A stretch of 64,000 nt of DNA, from assembly GCA_003278685.1 (NCBI GenBank), contig QCDS01000001.1:186001-250000 (forward strand), written 5' to 3'. Source of the DNA: Prochlorococcus sp. AG-355-K03 (GTDB lineage: Bacteria; Cyanobacteriota; Cyanobacteriia; PCC-6307; Cyanobiaceae). The notes below the pieces were generated by a model that made no database searches, had not been told where the DNA came from, and was given only the letters and a program-made list of their open reading frames with translations. This document shows positions 17,261 through 27,592 of the stretch, piece after piece. The position numbers were made by a program, and so were the translations under genes. Each line of letters begins with the position of its first letter. Positions within the stretch are counted from its first letter, which is position 1.

Positions 17261-17920
17261 TTAACTTTTTCTGAAAAGTGAGATCAACTTATTTTTGATG
17301 TCAAGTTCTTTCCATAGTATATCTAAATTACTTGAGTCCATTTTTTTGATGTAAGGAAATTCAGCAATTAACGGAATACCACTAAAATCAACTAGCGTTT
17401 TTGGATTATCTAGGTGTTTTTCGCCATTGACTACTAAACCTAGAATCTCAATATTTCTTCGTTTTAAGGCCTCAATACTAAGCAAGGTATGGTTAAGTGT
17501 GCCAAGTGAGCTCTTACATACAAGTATTACTGGAAGATTCCATTTTTTTATTTGATCTATTTGTAAAAAATTGCGTGTTATTGGAACCATTAATCCACCT
17601 GCAGTTTCTACAATTAACGAGCCTTGCACTTTTGGCAATCTCAACTTGTCAAAGTTAATATTTTTTTGATCTATTTCAGCAGCCCAATGAGGAGATAGCG
17701 GTTTTGTAAAGACATAAGCTTCTTTGATGATTTTCTCTTTACTTACTTGAGTAAGTTTTCTTACAGTTTGACTATCAGTTTGCGATTCAATACCACTTTG
17801 AATAGGCTTCCAATAAAAGGAATCTAATCCTTTAACGAAAAAAGAGCTTATTAAAGTTTTCCCAATATCAGTATCTGTTCCGCAAATTATAAATTTGAAA
17901 ATATCATTGTGACTACTCAT
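17261..17920 (-). CDS. bioD: Dethiobiotin synthetase
   Basis: The 219-residue ATP-dependent carboxylase closes the ureido ring of dethiobiotin. The nucleotide-binding loop is CGTDTDIGKT near residues 13-22. WKPIQSGIE and ETAGGLMVP are the conserved substrate and Mg regions of BioD. It overlaps bioC by 4 bases (ATGA) and abuts bioA, so translation is likely coupled. The order of genes matches the order of pathway steps. Confidence 0.96.
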   Translation of the reverse strand: MSSHNDIFKFIICGTDTDIGKTLISSFFVKGLDSFYWKPIQSGIESQTDSQTVRKLTQVSKEKIIKEAYVFTKPLSPHWAAEIDQKNINFDKLRLPKVQGSLIVETAGGLMVPITRNFLQIDQIKKWNLPVILVCKSSLGTLNHTLLSIEALKRRNIEILGLVVNGEKHLDNPKTLVDFSGIPLIAEFPYIKKMDSSNLDILWKELDIKNKLISLFRKS

Positions 17921-18687
17921 AATTTCTTTATGATTTGAATCTCAATTTGCCATGAAAGGTTCACTGTATTATTGTAATTCTTTGGCCAAAACTTTTGAAT
18001 TTCCTTTAACTCTTTAACTGTTTTAAGTTTACAATTTGTTGATTGAGCTCCTACATTTTTAATGCTTCTAAAAAGCTTATAAACATCTTCAAAATTCTCA
18101 AGATAATTAAACTGTTCTGAATGATGTATTTCAGTTGATTTAAAATCTCTTAATAATTCCCTTGAGCAAAGGAAATTAAGACCACTATATTCAATATCAA
18201 TTTTTTTACATGTATCTTTCCATTCAGGAAAACAATCTTTTGTTGGATATGAAATGATTAAAAAACCTCCAGGTGTTAATTTGCTAAACCAATTTTTTAT
18301 TGTCTTTTCTGGGTTGTTTAACCAATGTATGCAAAAGTTAGATGTTAATAGAGAACAGTTCTTTATTTCAGGGGGTAAATCATTATTCAAATCCCATAAA
18401 ATTTTTTTTCTAGATAATTTATTCTCAAGAAGCATTTTCTTGCAGAAATCAATTCTGGATACTTTTTGGGAAGAAAAATTTTTTTCTATTTCATCTGCTA
18501 ATAGTCCTGGTCCTGATCCTAGATCTATCCATTCACCTTTTTTTTGGGGATTTAATTTTTTGATAAATTGAACAATCTTTTTTGCAAAAAATTTCTGAAT
18601 ATTTGAATACTCTAGGTACCGATATGCAGCATCATTGAAATTATTTTTTATTTTCGCATTCCACTTTTTACTATCCATTTCAATCAT
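17917..18687 (-). CDS. bioC: Malonyl-ACP O-methyltransferase BioC
   Basis: The 256-residue SAM-dependent methyltransferase methylates malonyl-ACP so that the fatty acid machinery can build the pimelate chain. The SAM loop is IDLGSGPGLLADEI near residue 53, and SNFCIHWLNNPE is the conserved post-motif region of BioC. The start overlaps the end of bioK by 8 bases; a second in-frame Met three codons in would remove the overlap. Its place in the biotin operon makes the assignment firm despite low sequence conservation in this family. Confidence 0.92.
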   Translation of the reverse strand: MIEMDSKKWNAKIKNNFNDAAYRYLEYSNIQKFFAKKIVQFIKKLNPQKKGEWIDLGSGPGLLADEIEKNFSSQKVSRIDFCKKMLLENKLSRKKILWDLNNDLPPEIKNCSLLTSNFCIHWLNNPEKTIKNWFSKLTPGGFLIISYPTKDCFPEWKDTCKKIDIEYSGLNFLCSRELLRDFKSTEIHHSEQFNYLENFEDVYKLFRSIKNVGAQSTNCKLKTVKELKEIQKFWPKNYNNTVNLSWQIEIQIIKKL

Positions 18688-19384
18688 TAAGTGTATTAAG
18701 TAAGATCTCGTATAAATTTAAATTATTCAAGCAATGACCTTGCTGAGATAATTTAATTAAAATTGGTTTCCTATCAAGTTTTTTATTTAAGGAATCTAAA
18801 AAGTTATTATTTGATTCGTTGTCAAGAATCAAATCATTTTCTGATTTTATAAAAATAATTTTGCAATTTTTTCTTAAAAATAATGGAAAATCTCTATTGA
18901 TGTAAAGTTGTTTTAAATCACTTAAAAGAAGAGTTTTATTTAAACTCTCTAAACTCTTATAAAAGATATTTTCAAAACTATTATTCATATCATTTGGCAT
19001 AAATGATCTATCTATAAATTCTTTCAACATATCCTTAGTTTGATCTTTTATGATTTTGTTTTCCATTTTTTTTAAAGACCTCAAAATAAAGTTTCTCTTA
19101 TTACTTAAAGGAAGAAAATTATTAAAAGAATTTATAAGAACAATATGAGTTGCTTCTTTTAAAATTTTTTTTTGCATTAAATGAAAACCAAATGAATGGC
19201 ATAAAGTCATTCTGATTTCTTTTTTAGATTCGCTTTTAATCCATTTTGCTTGATAATTATTTGCCGAAAAATAACCCCTTTCATTATCTTGCCAATGCCA
19301 TTTATTATTTAAAAAATTAATTTTATAATCATCCCAGAAATGTTTATTTAGTCCCCACCCATGTTGAGTAATTATTTGTTTCAT
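18680..19384 (-). CDS. bioK: Pimeloyl-ACP methyl ester esterase, BioK type
   Basis: The 234-residue protein is an alpha/beta hydrolase. HGWGLNKHFW at residues 8-17 forms the oxyanion region, S64 in CHSFG is the probable nucleophile (a degenerate G-x-S-x-G), and D184 (SENDLIL) and H217 (QQGHCLN) complete the triad. Its place between bioF and bioC indicates the esterase that frees pimeloyl-ACP from its methyl ester. E. coli uses BioH; marine picocyanobacteria use a distinct esterase named BioK in the literature, and this gene fits it by position and size. BioG is the main alternative. Confidence 0.83.
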   Translation of the reverse strand: MKQIITQHGWGLNKHFWDDYKINFLNNKWHWQDNERGYFSANNYQAKWIKSESKKEIRMTLCHSFGFHLMQKKILKEATHIVLINSFNNFLPLSNKRNFILRSLKKMENKIIKDQTKDMLKEFIDRSFMPNDMNNSFENIFYKSLESLNKTLLLSDLKQLYINRDFPLFLRKNCKIIFIKSENDLILDNESNNNFLDSLNKKLDRKPILIKLSQQGHCLNNLNLYEILLNTLND

Positions 19385-20520
19385 TTGAACTCTTTTAATA
19401 CTGCAATGAAATTCTTTAGCAGACTAAAATCTAAATTTCTTCTTATTGTTATTCTGATTCTTGATTGCCCAATTGGAACAGTTGGAGGCCTTATCGCAAT
19501 TGCTAAGAACCCATTATCTTCGAGATATTTTTGTAGATAAATTGCCTTCTCTTCTTGGCCTACAATAATTGACAAAATGTGAGAATCTCCCTGAACTGGG
19601 AAACTAAAATTTTTAATAATTTCATCTTTCCATACATTCGCAGAAGATAATAAATCATTACCCCATTCTTTATTTTCTAAAATTTTTTTTAAACCTTCTA
19701 GCGCCCCAGCAGCTAAAGATGGTGCAAGTGCAGTTGTATATCTAAATGCACCACTTGTTTGGATAAGATATTCTCCAATTTCTGAATTGGAAGCTATAAA
19801 AGCCCCACCGCTTCCAAATGCTTTTCCAAAGGTTCCAGTAATCATAGTTATATCTGAACGATAATTAAAACTTAAACCCCTGCCTTCAGGGCCTAAGATT
19901 CCAATTGCATGAGCTTCGTCAACTAATAATTGAACACTATTTTTTTTGCAAATTTCCGTTATTTCTCTGAGCGGAGCAATTGATCCTTCCATGCTATAAA
20001 GAGATTCAACAACAACTAAAATGGAATGTTTTGTAGGGTTAGATTTAATAATTTTATCTTCTAAATCTTTTAAATTATTGTGTGAAAATCGAACCAGTTT
20101 TGCTTGAGCAGCTTTGACTCCAACCAATAAAGAGTTATGGATCAATTTATCTGCTATTACTATACTATTTCTGTTTGCTAAAGCCTGGATAGCGGCTATA
20201 TTTGCTTGAAATCCGCTTGGGAAAAGTAACACTTTTTGTTGATCAAGCCATTTGGCAAGTTCTGTTTCTAATAATTTATGTATTGGTCTTGAACCTGTGA
20301 TAAACCTAGAGCTTCCTGAACCAATACCTTCTAACAAGCTTATTTCGTAAGCAGCTTTTATTAAATCCTTGTCCCTACTTAATCCAAAATAATCATTACT
20401 GCATAAGTCTATAAGTTTTTTATTTTGAGAATTTGAACTTAGAAGTTCGAATGATTTTTTACCTAAAGAAAATGTTTTTAATTTACGGATTCTATTTTTT
20501 GGAATTTTTACTTTTTTCAT
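19381..20520 (-). CDS. bioF: 8-amino-7-oxononanoate synthase
   Basis: The 379-residue PLP enzyme condenses pimeloyl-ACP with alanine to give KAPA. The PLP lysine is K233 in TGTFGKAFGSGG, and LVDEAHAIGILGPEGRG near residue 199 is the cofactor Asp/His region of the alpha-oxoamine synthase family. It is the first gene of the biotin operon and overlaps bioK by 4 bases. The 139 bases between it and the divergent helicase gene must hold promoters for both; I see no clear biotin operator there. Confidence 0.96.
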   Translation of the reverse strand: MKKVKIPKNRIRKLKTFSLGKKSFELLSSNSQNKKLIDLCSNDYFGLSRDKDLIKAAYEISLLEGIGSGSSRFITGSRPIHKLLETELAKWLDQQKVLLFPSGFQANIAAIQALANRNSIVIADKLIHNSLLVGVKAAQAKLVRFSHNNLKDLEDKIIKSNPTKHSILVVVESLYSMEGSIAPLREITEICKKNSVQLLVDEAHAIGILGPEGRGLSFNYRSDITMITGTFGKAFGSGGAFIASNSEIGEYLIQTSGAFRYTTALAPSLAAGALEGLKKILENKEWGNDLLSSANVWKDEIIKNFSFPVQGDSHILSIIVGQEEKAIYLQKYLEDNGFLAIAIRPPTVPIGQSRIRITIRRNLDFSLLKNFIAVLKEFK

Positions 20521-20659
20521 TTTGGCAAAATAAAATTTACTGGATTTAATTAAAAAGATTTAGATTTACTATTAAAGTTTGCAAGGTATTTTTTGTTTAT
20601 TAATATCTATATAGATCATATATTAAGAAGTTAACTCATCCTCTCTTCAATCACAATTA

Positions 20660-23386
20660 TTGCTTAATTTAGAGGAATATTTCCCCTTTCCGCTAGATGA
20701 TTTTCAATTAGAAGCAATACGAGCTATTAATAGCGGAAATTCTGTTGTTTTAACGGCACCAACAGGTTCGGGTAAAACATTGATAGGTGAATTTGCTATA
20801 TATAGAGGCTTATCTCATGACAGTAGAGTTTTTTATACAACGCCTTTAAAGGCCCTGTCAAACCAAAAGTTTAGAGATTTTGCTAATCAATATGGTGAGA
20901 ATAAAGTTGGTCTTTTAACTGGAGATATAAGCATAAATAGAGAAGCACCAATCTTAGTCATGACGACTGAGATTTTTAGGAACATGCTTTATGGCGAATT
21001 TGATGAATTTGATGATCCCTTAGAAAATTTAGAATCTGTGATTCTTGATGAATGTCATTATATGAATGACCCTCAAAGAGGCACAGTTTGGGAAGAAACT
21101 ATAATCCATTGCCCAAGTAGAACTCAAATAATAGCTTTATCAGCAACAATAGCCAATGCAGATCAATTACAAAATTGGATAGAAAAAGTTCATGGGCCCA
21201 CAGTACTAATTAATAGTGATAAGAGACCAGTCCCACTTGATTTTATTTTTTGTAGTGTTAAAGGCCTCCATCCACTTTTAAATAATAAGGGTAATGGAAT
21301 TCATCCTAACTGTAAGATTTGGAGAGCTCCTAAAGGGCAGAAAATAAGAGGAAAAGTGGGTAGGATAATGCAACCAAAGTCTCCCTCAATTGGCTTTGTG
21401 ATCTCGAAACTAGCTGAACGAAATATGTTGCCAGCTATTTATTTTATTTTTAGTAGAAGAGGATGTGACAAGGCAATTGAGAATATAAAAGATTTAACTT
21501 TAGTAAGTTATTCAGAAGCAAGTAGGATATCCCAAAAATTAGATGTTTATCTTAAAAATAATCAGGAAGCAATTAAAGATAAATCTCAATGCGAGGCATT
21601 AAAACGCGGGATTGCATCTCATCATGCTGGATTATTGCCTGCATGGAAAGAATTGGTTGAGGAATTATTTCAGCAAGGTTTAATAAAAGTTGTTTTTGCA
21701 ACTGAAACTCTTGCTGCGGGAATAAATATGCCCGCAAGAACAACTGTTATTTCTTCTTTATCAAAAAGGACAGAAGATGGGCATAGATTATTATTTAGCA
21801 GTGAATTTTTGCAAATGTCAGGAAGAGCTGGAAGAAGAGGAAAAGATACCCAGGGATATGTTGTTACATTACAAACAAGATTCGAAGGTGCCAAAGAAGC
21901 AAGTGCACTGGCTATTAGCAAACCAAATTCTTTAGAAAGTCAATTCACTCCTAGCTATGGAATGGTACTTAATCTTTTACAAAGTTATACTTTAGAGAAG
22001 TCTAAAGAATTAATAAAAAGAAGTTTTGGTAGTTTTTTATATTTAGGTGAATCATCAGGTGAGAATATAATTCTTGAAAATTTAAATAAGGATTTAATTG
22101 AATTAAAAAAAATTACATCTGACGTTTCATGGAAAGATTTTGATGCATACGAAAAGTTAAGAAATCGTCTTAAAGAAGAGAGAAGACTCTTGAAAATTTT
22201 AGAAAAACAATCAGCAGAAAAATTATCAGAAGAGATAACTAATGCACTCCCATATATTAAAGATGGAAGCTTGATTTCAATCAAAGCTCCTCAAATGAAA
22301 AGAAAAATTGTTCCAGGATTAATTTGTAAGAAAATATATGAATCCCAAAAAATTAAGAGTTTATTGTGTTTGACAATTGATAATTTATTTATTCTTATAA
22401 AACCCTCATACATAGTAAGTATTTTTAATGATTTGGATGAAATTGATGTCTTAGGACTTGAAGTGCCAAAGATGTATTTTTCTGGAGAGGTATTTAGGGG
22501 AGATGATATGTCGCAGTGTTATGCGGATCGAATTTTTGAAATTTCTAAAAAAAATGATTTACAAACTCCACAATATGATTTGACAACGGAAGTTTTGGCA
22601 CAACAGCAACAAATTAATAATTTAGAAGAAACAGTTACTGATCATCCTGCACACAGATTTGGAGACTCCAAGAAATTAAAGAAATATAGAAAAAGAATTA
22701 TTGATGTTGAACAAGAAATAAATATTAGAAAAAAAGTTCTTGAGGATAAAGAAAATCATAACTGGACAACTTTTACCGATTTGATACAAATTTTGAATCA
22801 TTTTGGTTGTTTAAATGATTTGGAATTGACAGAAGTTGGACAAACAGTGGGTGCAATAAGAAGTGAAAATGAATTATGGATTGGTCTTGTTTTAGTTAGT
22901 GGTTATTTAGACGATTTAGATCCTCCTGAGTTAGCTGCAATTATTCAAGCTATATGTGTTGATGTAAGGAGGCCTAATCTTTGGTGTAATTTCAAGCCTT
23001 CTTTAAAGGTAATAGATGTTTTTAATGAATTAGATGGTTTAAGAAAATTAGTCTCTTTTCAACAAAATAAGTTTCATATTGAAATTCCTATCTATTTAGA
23101 AACAGAGTTGACTGGAATTATTTCTGAATGGGCAAGAGGAAAAAAATGGAAAGATTTAGTTTTTAATACTTCATTAGACGAAGGTGATGTAGTGAGGATT
23201 ATTAGAAGATCAATTGATGTCCTTTCTCAAGTGCAATACTGTATTGGTGTTAGTAATAAATTAAAAAGCAAAGCAAAGCTAGCATTAAAAGCTATTAATC
23301 GTTTTCCTGTTTCTGAATCTAATGATCTTATAAAAGTCTCTGAAGATATTAATCCTGCAACAAAAAGAATTGACAATAATTCTTAA
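20660..23386 (+). CDS. Ski2/Mtr4-like DExH-box RNA helicase
   Basis: The 908-residue protein is a superfamily 2 helicase of the Ski2/Mtr4 type found in cyanobacteria and in chloroplasts as ISE2. Motif I is APTGSGKT at residues 33-40, motif II is DECH near residue 130, motif III is SAT in ALSATIAN and motif VI is MSGRAGRRGKD. The C-terminal 180 residues fit the DSHCT domain. These enzymes unwind RNA for processing or decay. The start codon is TTG. No exosome-like partner gene is nearby. Confidence 0.93.
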   Translation: MLNLEEYFPFPLDDFQLEAIRAINSGNSVVLTAPTGSGKTLIGEFAIYRGLSHDSRVFYTTPLKALSNQKFRDFANQYGENKVGLLTGDISINREAPILVMTTEIFRNMLYGEFDEFDDPLENLESVILDECHYMNDPQRGTVWEETIIHCPSRTQIIALSATIANADQLQNWIEKVHGPTVLINSDKRPVPLDFIFCSVKGLHPLLNNKGNGIHPNCKIWRAPKGQKIRGKVGRIMQPKSPSIGFVISKLAERNMLPAIYFIFSRRGCDKAIENIKDLTLVSYSEASRISQKLDVYLKNNQEAIKDKSQCEALKRGIASHHAGLLPAWKELVEELFQQGLIKVVFATETLAAGINMPARTTVISSLSKRTEDGHRLLFSSEFLQMSGRAGRRGKDTQGYVVTLQTRFEGAKEASALAISKPNSLESQFTPSYGMVLNLLQSYTLEKSKELIKRSFGSFLYLGESSGENIILENLNKDLIELKKITSDVSWKDFDAYEKLRNRLKEERRLLKILEKQSAEKLSEEITNALPYIKDGSLISIKAPQMKRKIVPGLICKKIYESQKIKSLLCLTIDNLFILIKPSYIVSIFNDLDEIDVLGLEVPKMYFSGEVFRGDDMSQCYADRIFEISKKNDLQTPQYDLTTEVLAQQQQINNLEETVTDHPAHRFGDSKKLKKYRKRIIDVEQEINIRKKVLEDKENHNWTTFTDLIQILNHFGCLNDLELTEVGQTVGAIRSENELWIGLVLVSGYLDDLDPPELAAIIQAICVDVRRPNLWCNFKPSLKVIDVFNELDGLRKLVSFQQNKFHIEIPIYLETELTGIISEWARGKKWKDLVFNTSLDEGDVVRIIRRSIDVLSQVQYCIGVSNKLKSKAKLALKAINRFPVSESNDLIKVSEDINPATKRIDNNS

Positions 23387-23395
23387 ATTTTTTAA

Positions 23396-24781
23396 TCAAA
23401 TCATTGAATTGATATTCATTACTTCATCAAATTCATCTTCCTTTAAATAACCTAATTTAAGTGTTGCCTCTTTTAAATTTAATGATTCTTTGAAGGCAAG
23501 GTTTGCAATTTTAGCTGCTTTTTCATAACCAACTTTTGGGACTATGGCTGTAACCAACATTAGTGAATTTTCTAAATTTAACTTCATTTTCTTTTGATTA
23601 GGTTCCATTCCATCAACTAAATTTATTCTGAAGTTTTCTATTACATTTTTAAGTAATTTTAAACTTGTAAGAATATTAAATCCAATAAGAGGCTTATATT
23701 CATTCATCTGTAAAGTGCCGCTAGAATTTGCCATTGAAACTGCATATTCTAGACCCATTATCTGAGTGCAAACCATTGATAAGGCTTCGCATTGAGTTGG
23801 ATTCACTTTAGCAGGCATGATAGAACTTCCAGGTTCATTTTGAGGAATAATTAGTTCATATATTCCTGATCTTGGACCAGAAGATAGAATTTTTATATCA
23901 TTTGAAATTTTAAATAATGCACCTGCTAATATTTTTATCTGACTCATCACTTGAGCTAGACGATCATGCGAGGCCATGATAGAAAAATTATTTTTTGATT
24001 TATAGAACATTAGATTAGTATCATCGGAAATTGATTTTATAGATTCTTCACAAAATCCTTTTGGACAATTAATCCCTGTTCCAACTGCAGTTCCTCCCAA
24101 AGGTAAAAAATACAATTCATTCAGACTTATAATGATTGCATTCTCAGCATCTTTAAGTTGCTCTGACCATCCCGATATTTCTTGCCCAAAAGTAAGGGGC
24201 ACTGCATCTTGAAAATGGGTTCTTCCTATCTTTATAAGGTCTTTCCATTGTTCACTTTTTTTATCAAGAATCTTAGTAAGTTCTCGTATCGTTGGAACTA
24301 AATTTTTGATTATTTCATTAACAACTGATATTTGAATAGCAGCAGGAAAAGTATCATTAGTTGACTGAGATTTATTTACATCATCATTAGGATGAATTGG
24401 TTGATGACTACCAAGCTCTGAATTTGTTTTTAAAGCTGCAATATTTGAAATTACCTCATTTACATTCATATTTGTTTGCGTACCACTTCCTGTTTGCCAA
24501 ACCTTTAAAGGAAACTGTGAATCATGAAGCCCATCAAGTATTTCTGTACATGCTTCTATAATCAAATCTTTTTTTCTTTTATCTATTAACCCTAAATTGA
24601 AATTCGCGATTGAAGCAGCTTTTTTTATGAGGGTGAGTGAATAAATTAATTCAATTGGAATTAATTCTTCTCCAATAGAAAAATTTTGTATCGATCTTTG
24701 TGTTTGAGCGCCCCACAAAGCTTCAATGGGAACCTCTATTGTTCCCATACTATCCTTTTCAATCCTAAAGTTTTTTGTCAT
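23396..24781 (-). CDS. fumC: Fumarate hydratase class II
   Basis: The 461-residue enzyme interconverts fumarate and malate. GSSIMPAKVNP near residue 317 is the superfamily signature, and QTGSGTQTNMNVNEV and GRTHFQDAVPLTFGQ are fumarase-specific active-site regions that separate it from aspartate ammonia-lyase. It lies 48 bases downstream of purB, another enzyme of the same superfamily that releases fumarate, and the two may be co-transcribed. Confidence 0.97.
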   Translation of the reverse strand: MTKNFRIEKDSMGTIEVPIEALWGAQTQRSIQNFSIGEELIPIELIYSLTLIKKAASIANFNLGLIDKRKKDLIIEACTEILDGLHDSQFPLKVWQTGSGTQTNMNVNEVISNIAALKTNSELGSHQPIHPNDDVNKSQSTNDTFPAAIQISVVNEIIKNLVPTIRELTKILDKKSEQWKDLIKIGRTHFQDAVPLTFGQEISGWSEQLKDAENAIIISLNELYFLPLGGTAVGTGINCPKGFCEESIKSISDDTNLMFYKSKNNFSIMASHDRLAQVMSQIKILAGALFKISNDIKILSSGPRSGIYELIIPQNEPGSSIMPAKVNPTQCEALSMVCTQIMGLEYAVSMANSSGTLQMNEYKPLIGFNILTSLKLLKNVIENFRINLVDGMEPNQKKMKLNLENSLMLVTAIVPKVGYEKAAKIANLAFKESLNLKEATLKLGYLKEDEFDEVMNINSMI

Positions 24782-24829
24782 TATTCCTCTGAAAACACTG
24801 GTTTAACTTAGATAAGGTTTTCAGTAATC

Positions 24830-26125
24830 CTAGATACCTAACTTCTCCCATATTACACTTAAATTATTGAGATGAATTGAAGGATTAAAACATTCTTCTA
24901 AGTCACTTTGATCAATTAAATCCATAATTTCATTATCTCTCTCTATATTTTGTTTGAAATTCCCATTTTCGGTATTCCAAGCATGATGCGCATTTTTTTG
25001 TACTAAGCTATAGGCTTTTTCTCTAGACAACCCTTTCTCTACAAGCAAAAGTAAAACTTTCTGACTAAAGATTACACCACCATATATATTTAAATTTTTG
25101 AGCATATTTTTTGGATAAACTTCCAAATTGCTTACTATGTCTTTCATTTCCCTGAGCATAAAATGCAAACAGATTGATACGTCAGGTAACATGATACGTT
25201 CATTTGAACTATGGCTTATATCTCTTTCGTGCCAAAGTGGAACATTTTCCAGTGCTGTTAAGACGTAACTCCTCAAAATTCTTGCCAAACCGCTGACTCT
25301 TTCACTTCGAATAGGATTTCTTTTATGAGGCATTGCAGAACTTCCTTTTTGCCCTTTTGTAAAGCCCTCCTCAACTTCTAAAACATCAGTTCTTTGTAAA
25401 TTTCTTATTTCAGTTGCGAATCTATCTAGAGAAGCGCCAACTAGTGCAATAGTTTGAACATATTCTGCATGCCTGTCTCTCGATATGACCTGCGTACTTG
25501 CTGTATCTGGCCTTAAGCCGAGTAAATCACAAGTTATTTGTTCTACTTTGGGATTCGTATTAGCGTAAGTTCCCATTGCACCACTTATTTGTCCAATAGC
25601 TACAGATTCTTTCAGTGTTAACAATCTTTTTTTGTTTCTTATTATTTCTGCTAACCATCCAGCAAGTTTAAAACCGAAGGAAATTGGCTCCCCATGAATT
25701 GCATGAGATCTGCCAATCATTAAGGTATTTTTATGCTTCCTTGCTAATAATCTGACTTCATTTTCTAGGTTCTCAATTTCTTCCAATAACAATTCGCAAG
25801 AATCTTTTAACTGAAGAGATAAGCCAGTATCAAGTACATCACTGCTGGTCATACCAACATGTATATATCTTCCAGAATCTCCCACAAATTCATTAACGCT
25901 TGTAAGAAATGCTATGACATCATGTTTAACTTCTTTCTCAATTTCTGTAATTCTAGATTCATCAAACTTTGCATTTGAACGTATCTCTTTCATGGCATTC
26001 TCAGGAATTTTTCCCAGGGAAAAATTTGCTTCACATGCAGCTATTTCAACCTTAAGCCAACTCTGGAATTTTGCGCTATCGGTCCAGATTTTCCCCATTT
26101 TGGGTAATGTGTAACGCTCGATCAC
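24830..26125 (-). CDS. purB: Adenylosuccinate lyase
   Basis: The 431-residue enzyme acts twice in purine synthesis, cleaving SAICAR and adenylosuccinate and releasing fumarate. KGSSAMPHKRNP near residue 262 is the flexible signature loop, and GMTSSDVLDT and GRSHAIHGEP are the other active-site regions. The protein starts MIERYTLPKMGKIW, the common N-terminus of the family. fumC follows on the same strand. Confidence 0.97.
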   Translation of the reverse strand: MIERYTLPKMGKIWTDSAKFQSWLKVEIAACEANFSLGKIPENAMKEIRSNAKFDESRITEIEKEVKHDVIAFLTSVNEFVGDSGRYIHVGMTSSDVLDTGLSLQLKDSCELLLEEIENLENEVRLLARKHKNTLMIGRSHAIHGEPISFGFKLAGWLAEIIRNKKRLLTLKESVAIGQISGAMGTYANTNPKVEQITCDLLGLRPDTASTQVISRDRHAEYVQTIALVGASLDRFATEIRNLQRTDVLEVEEGFTKGQKGSSAMPHKRNPIRSERVSGLARILRSYVLTALENVPLWHERDISHSSNERIMLPDVSICLHFMLREMKDIVSNLEVYPKNMLKNLNIYGGVIFSQKVLLLLVEKGLSREKAYSLVQKNAHHAWNTENGNFKQNIERDNEIMDLIDQSDLEECFNPSIHLNNLSVIWEKLGI

Positions 26126-26190
26126 AATTTTTATTAATTATCAATTTAAACTTTATAACCAAAATCGAATTATTGCTCTATACCTTAAAG

Positions 26191-26268
26191 ATGTACTTGC
26201 CATTGAAGATATTTGCCTGGCTATTATTTTCTTATGTAACATTTTTCTGGCTAATTAAGAAAGCTTAA
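26191..26268 (+). CDS. Possible 25-aa single-helix membrane peptide
   Basis: In the 290-base gap between purB and tlyA there is an ATG-initiated ORF of 25 codons whose product is nearly all one hydrophobic helix with a KKA tail. Picocyanobacteria have many real single-helix peptides in thylakoid complexes, so it is worth noting, but I do not recognise the sequence. No clear ribosome binding site precedes it. In DNA this rich in T, hydrophobic ORFs arise by chance, so it is a weak call. Confidence 0.22.
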   Translation: MYLPLKIFAWLLFSYVTFFWLIKKA

Positions 26269-26415
26269 ATATAAAAATGTTTGCATTTATTCTTTTATTC
26301 CTACCGTTAATAATGGGTAATTTTTAAGTTCTTATTTAAAATTGGAAGGTATTAAAGAATTTGGATCTTAATCCTTTAGAAGTTCATTATTCAGTCTTTT
26401 TTTATTGATTAATAG

Positions 26416-27228
26416 ATGATTAAAAAAAGTAGATTAGACCTTTATCTTCTTAAAAGTGGTTTATGTGAAACTCGTCAAAAAGCCCAAGGTTTAATTCTTG
26501 CGGGTAAGGTTAGAGATATCAATGGAAAAGTATGGGATAAACCGGGACAACAAGTACTAATTGGATCTGAATTTTTTATTGATTCCGAACCAATGTTTGT
26601 ATCAAGGGGCGGCGAAAAATTATTGGAGGCATTTAATAAACTTGAAATTAAAGTAAAAGATAGAATATGTATTGACGCAGGAATTTCTACTGGGGGATTT
26701 ACTGATTGCTTATTGCAACAAGGAGCAAAGTTAGTTTATGGGATAGATGTTGGTTATGGGCAGACTGCATGGAAGATTAGAAATAATCCAAAAGTCATAC
26801 TTTTTGAAAGAACTAATATTCGAAATTTAAAACCTAATGATCTTTTGTCTACAAGTAATGAGTTACCAAATTTTGTGGTTGCTGATTTGTCTTTTATTTC
26901 ATTAAAGTTAGTTTTTAAATCTATTGGTAATTTATTAGAAGGTGATTGTATTGAGGGAATATTTTTGATTAAACCCCAATTTGAGGTGGGTAAAGATAAA
27001 GTCAGTAAAGGCGGTGTTGTTCGTAATCCTAGATTCCATACTGAGGCAATAGAGTCTGTTATTTATGCTGCTAAGAATTTCCAATGGAATATAAAGAATT
27101 TGATAGCTTCTCCTCTAGTAGGTCCTGCTGGAAATCATGAATATTTAGCTTGGATGATCCTAGGAAGTCAATCAAATAAAAGGATAAATAGTGAATATAT
27201 ACGAAATTTAGTAAAAGAAACACTTTAA
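26416..27228 (+). CDS. tlyA: TlyA family rRNA methyltransferase (S4 plus FtsJ-like domain)
   Basis: The 270-residue protein has an N-terminal S4 RNA-binding domain (residues 1-65, starting SRLDLYLLKSGLCETRQKAQGL) and an FtsJ-like SAM domain beginning at DAGISTGGFTDCLLQQGA. SRGGEKL joins the two. TlyA enzymes make 2'-O-methylcytidine in 16S and/or 23S rRNA; older annotation as hemolysin A is misleading. The gene converges on glnB with a 1-base gap. Confidence 0.94.
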   Translation: MIKKSRLDLYLLKSGLCETRQKAQGLILAGKVRDINGKVWDKPGQQVLIGSEFFIDSEPMFVSRGGEKLLEAFNKLEIKVKDRICIDAGISTGGFTDCLLQQGAKLVYGIDVGYGQTAWKIRNNPKVILFERTNIRNLKPNDLLSTSNELPNFVVADLSFISLKLVFKSIGNLLEGDCIEGIFLIKPQFEVGKDKVSKGGVVRNPRFHTEAIESVIYAAKNFQWNIKNLIASPLVGPAGNHEYLAWMILGSQSNKRINSEYIRNLVKETL

Positions 27229-27229
27229 A

Positions 27230-27592
<363 letters not shown>

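Noticed and set aside
26071-26268. 65-codon plus-strand frame over the purB start
   Set aside because: Most of it is the reverse of purB coding sequence. Only its last 25 codons, from an internal ATG, are kept as a weak possible peptide.
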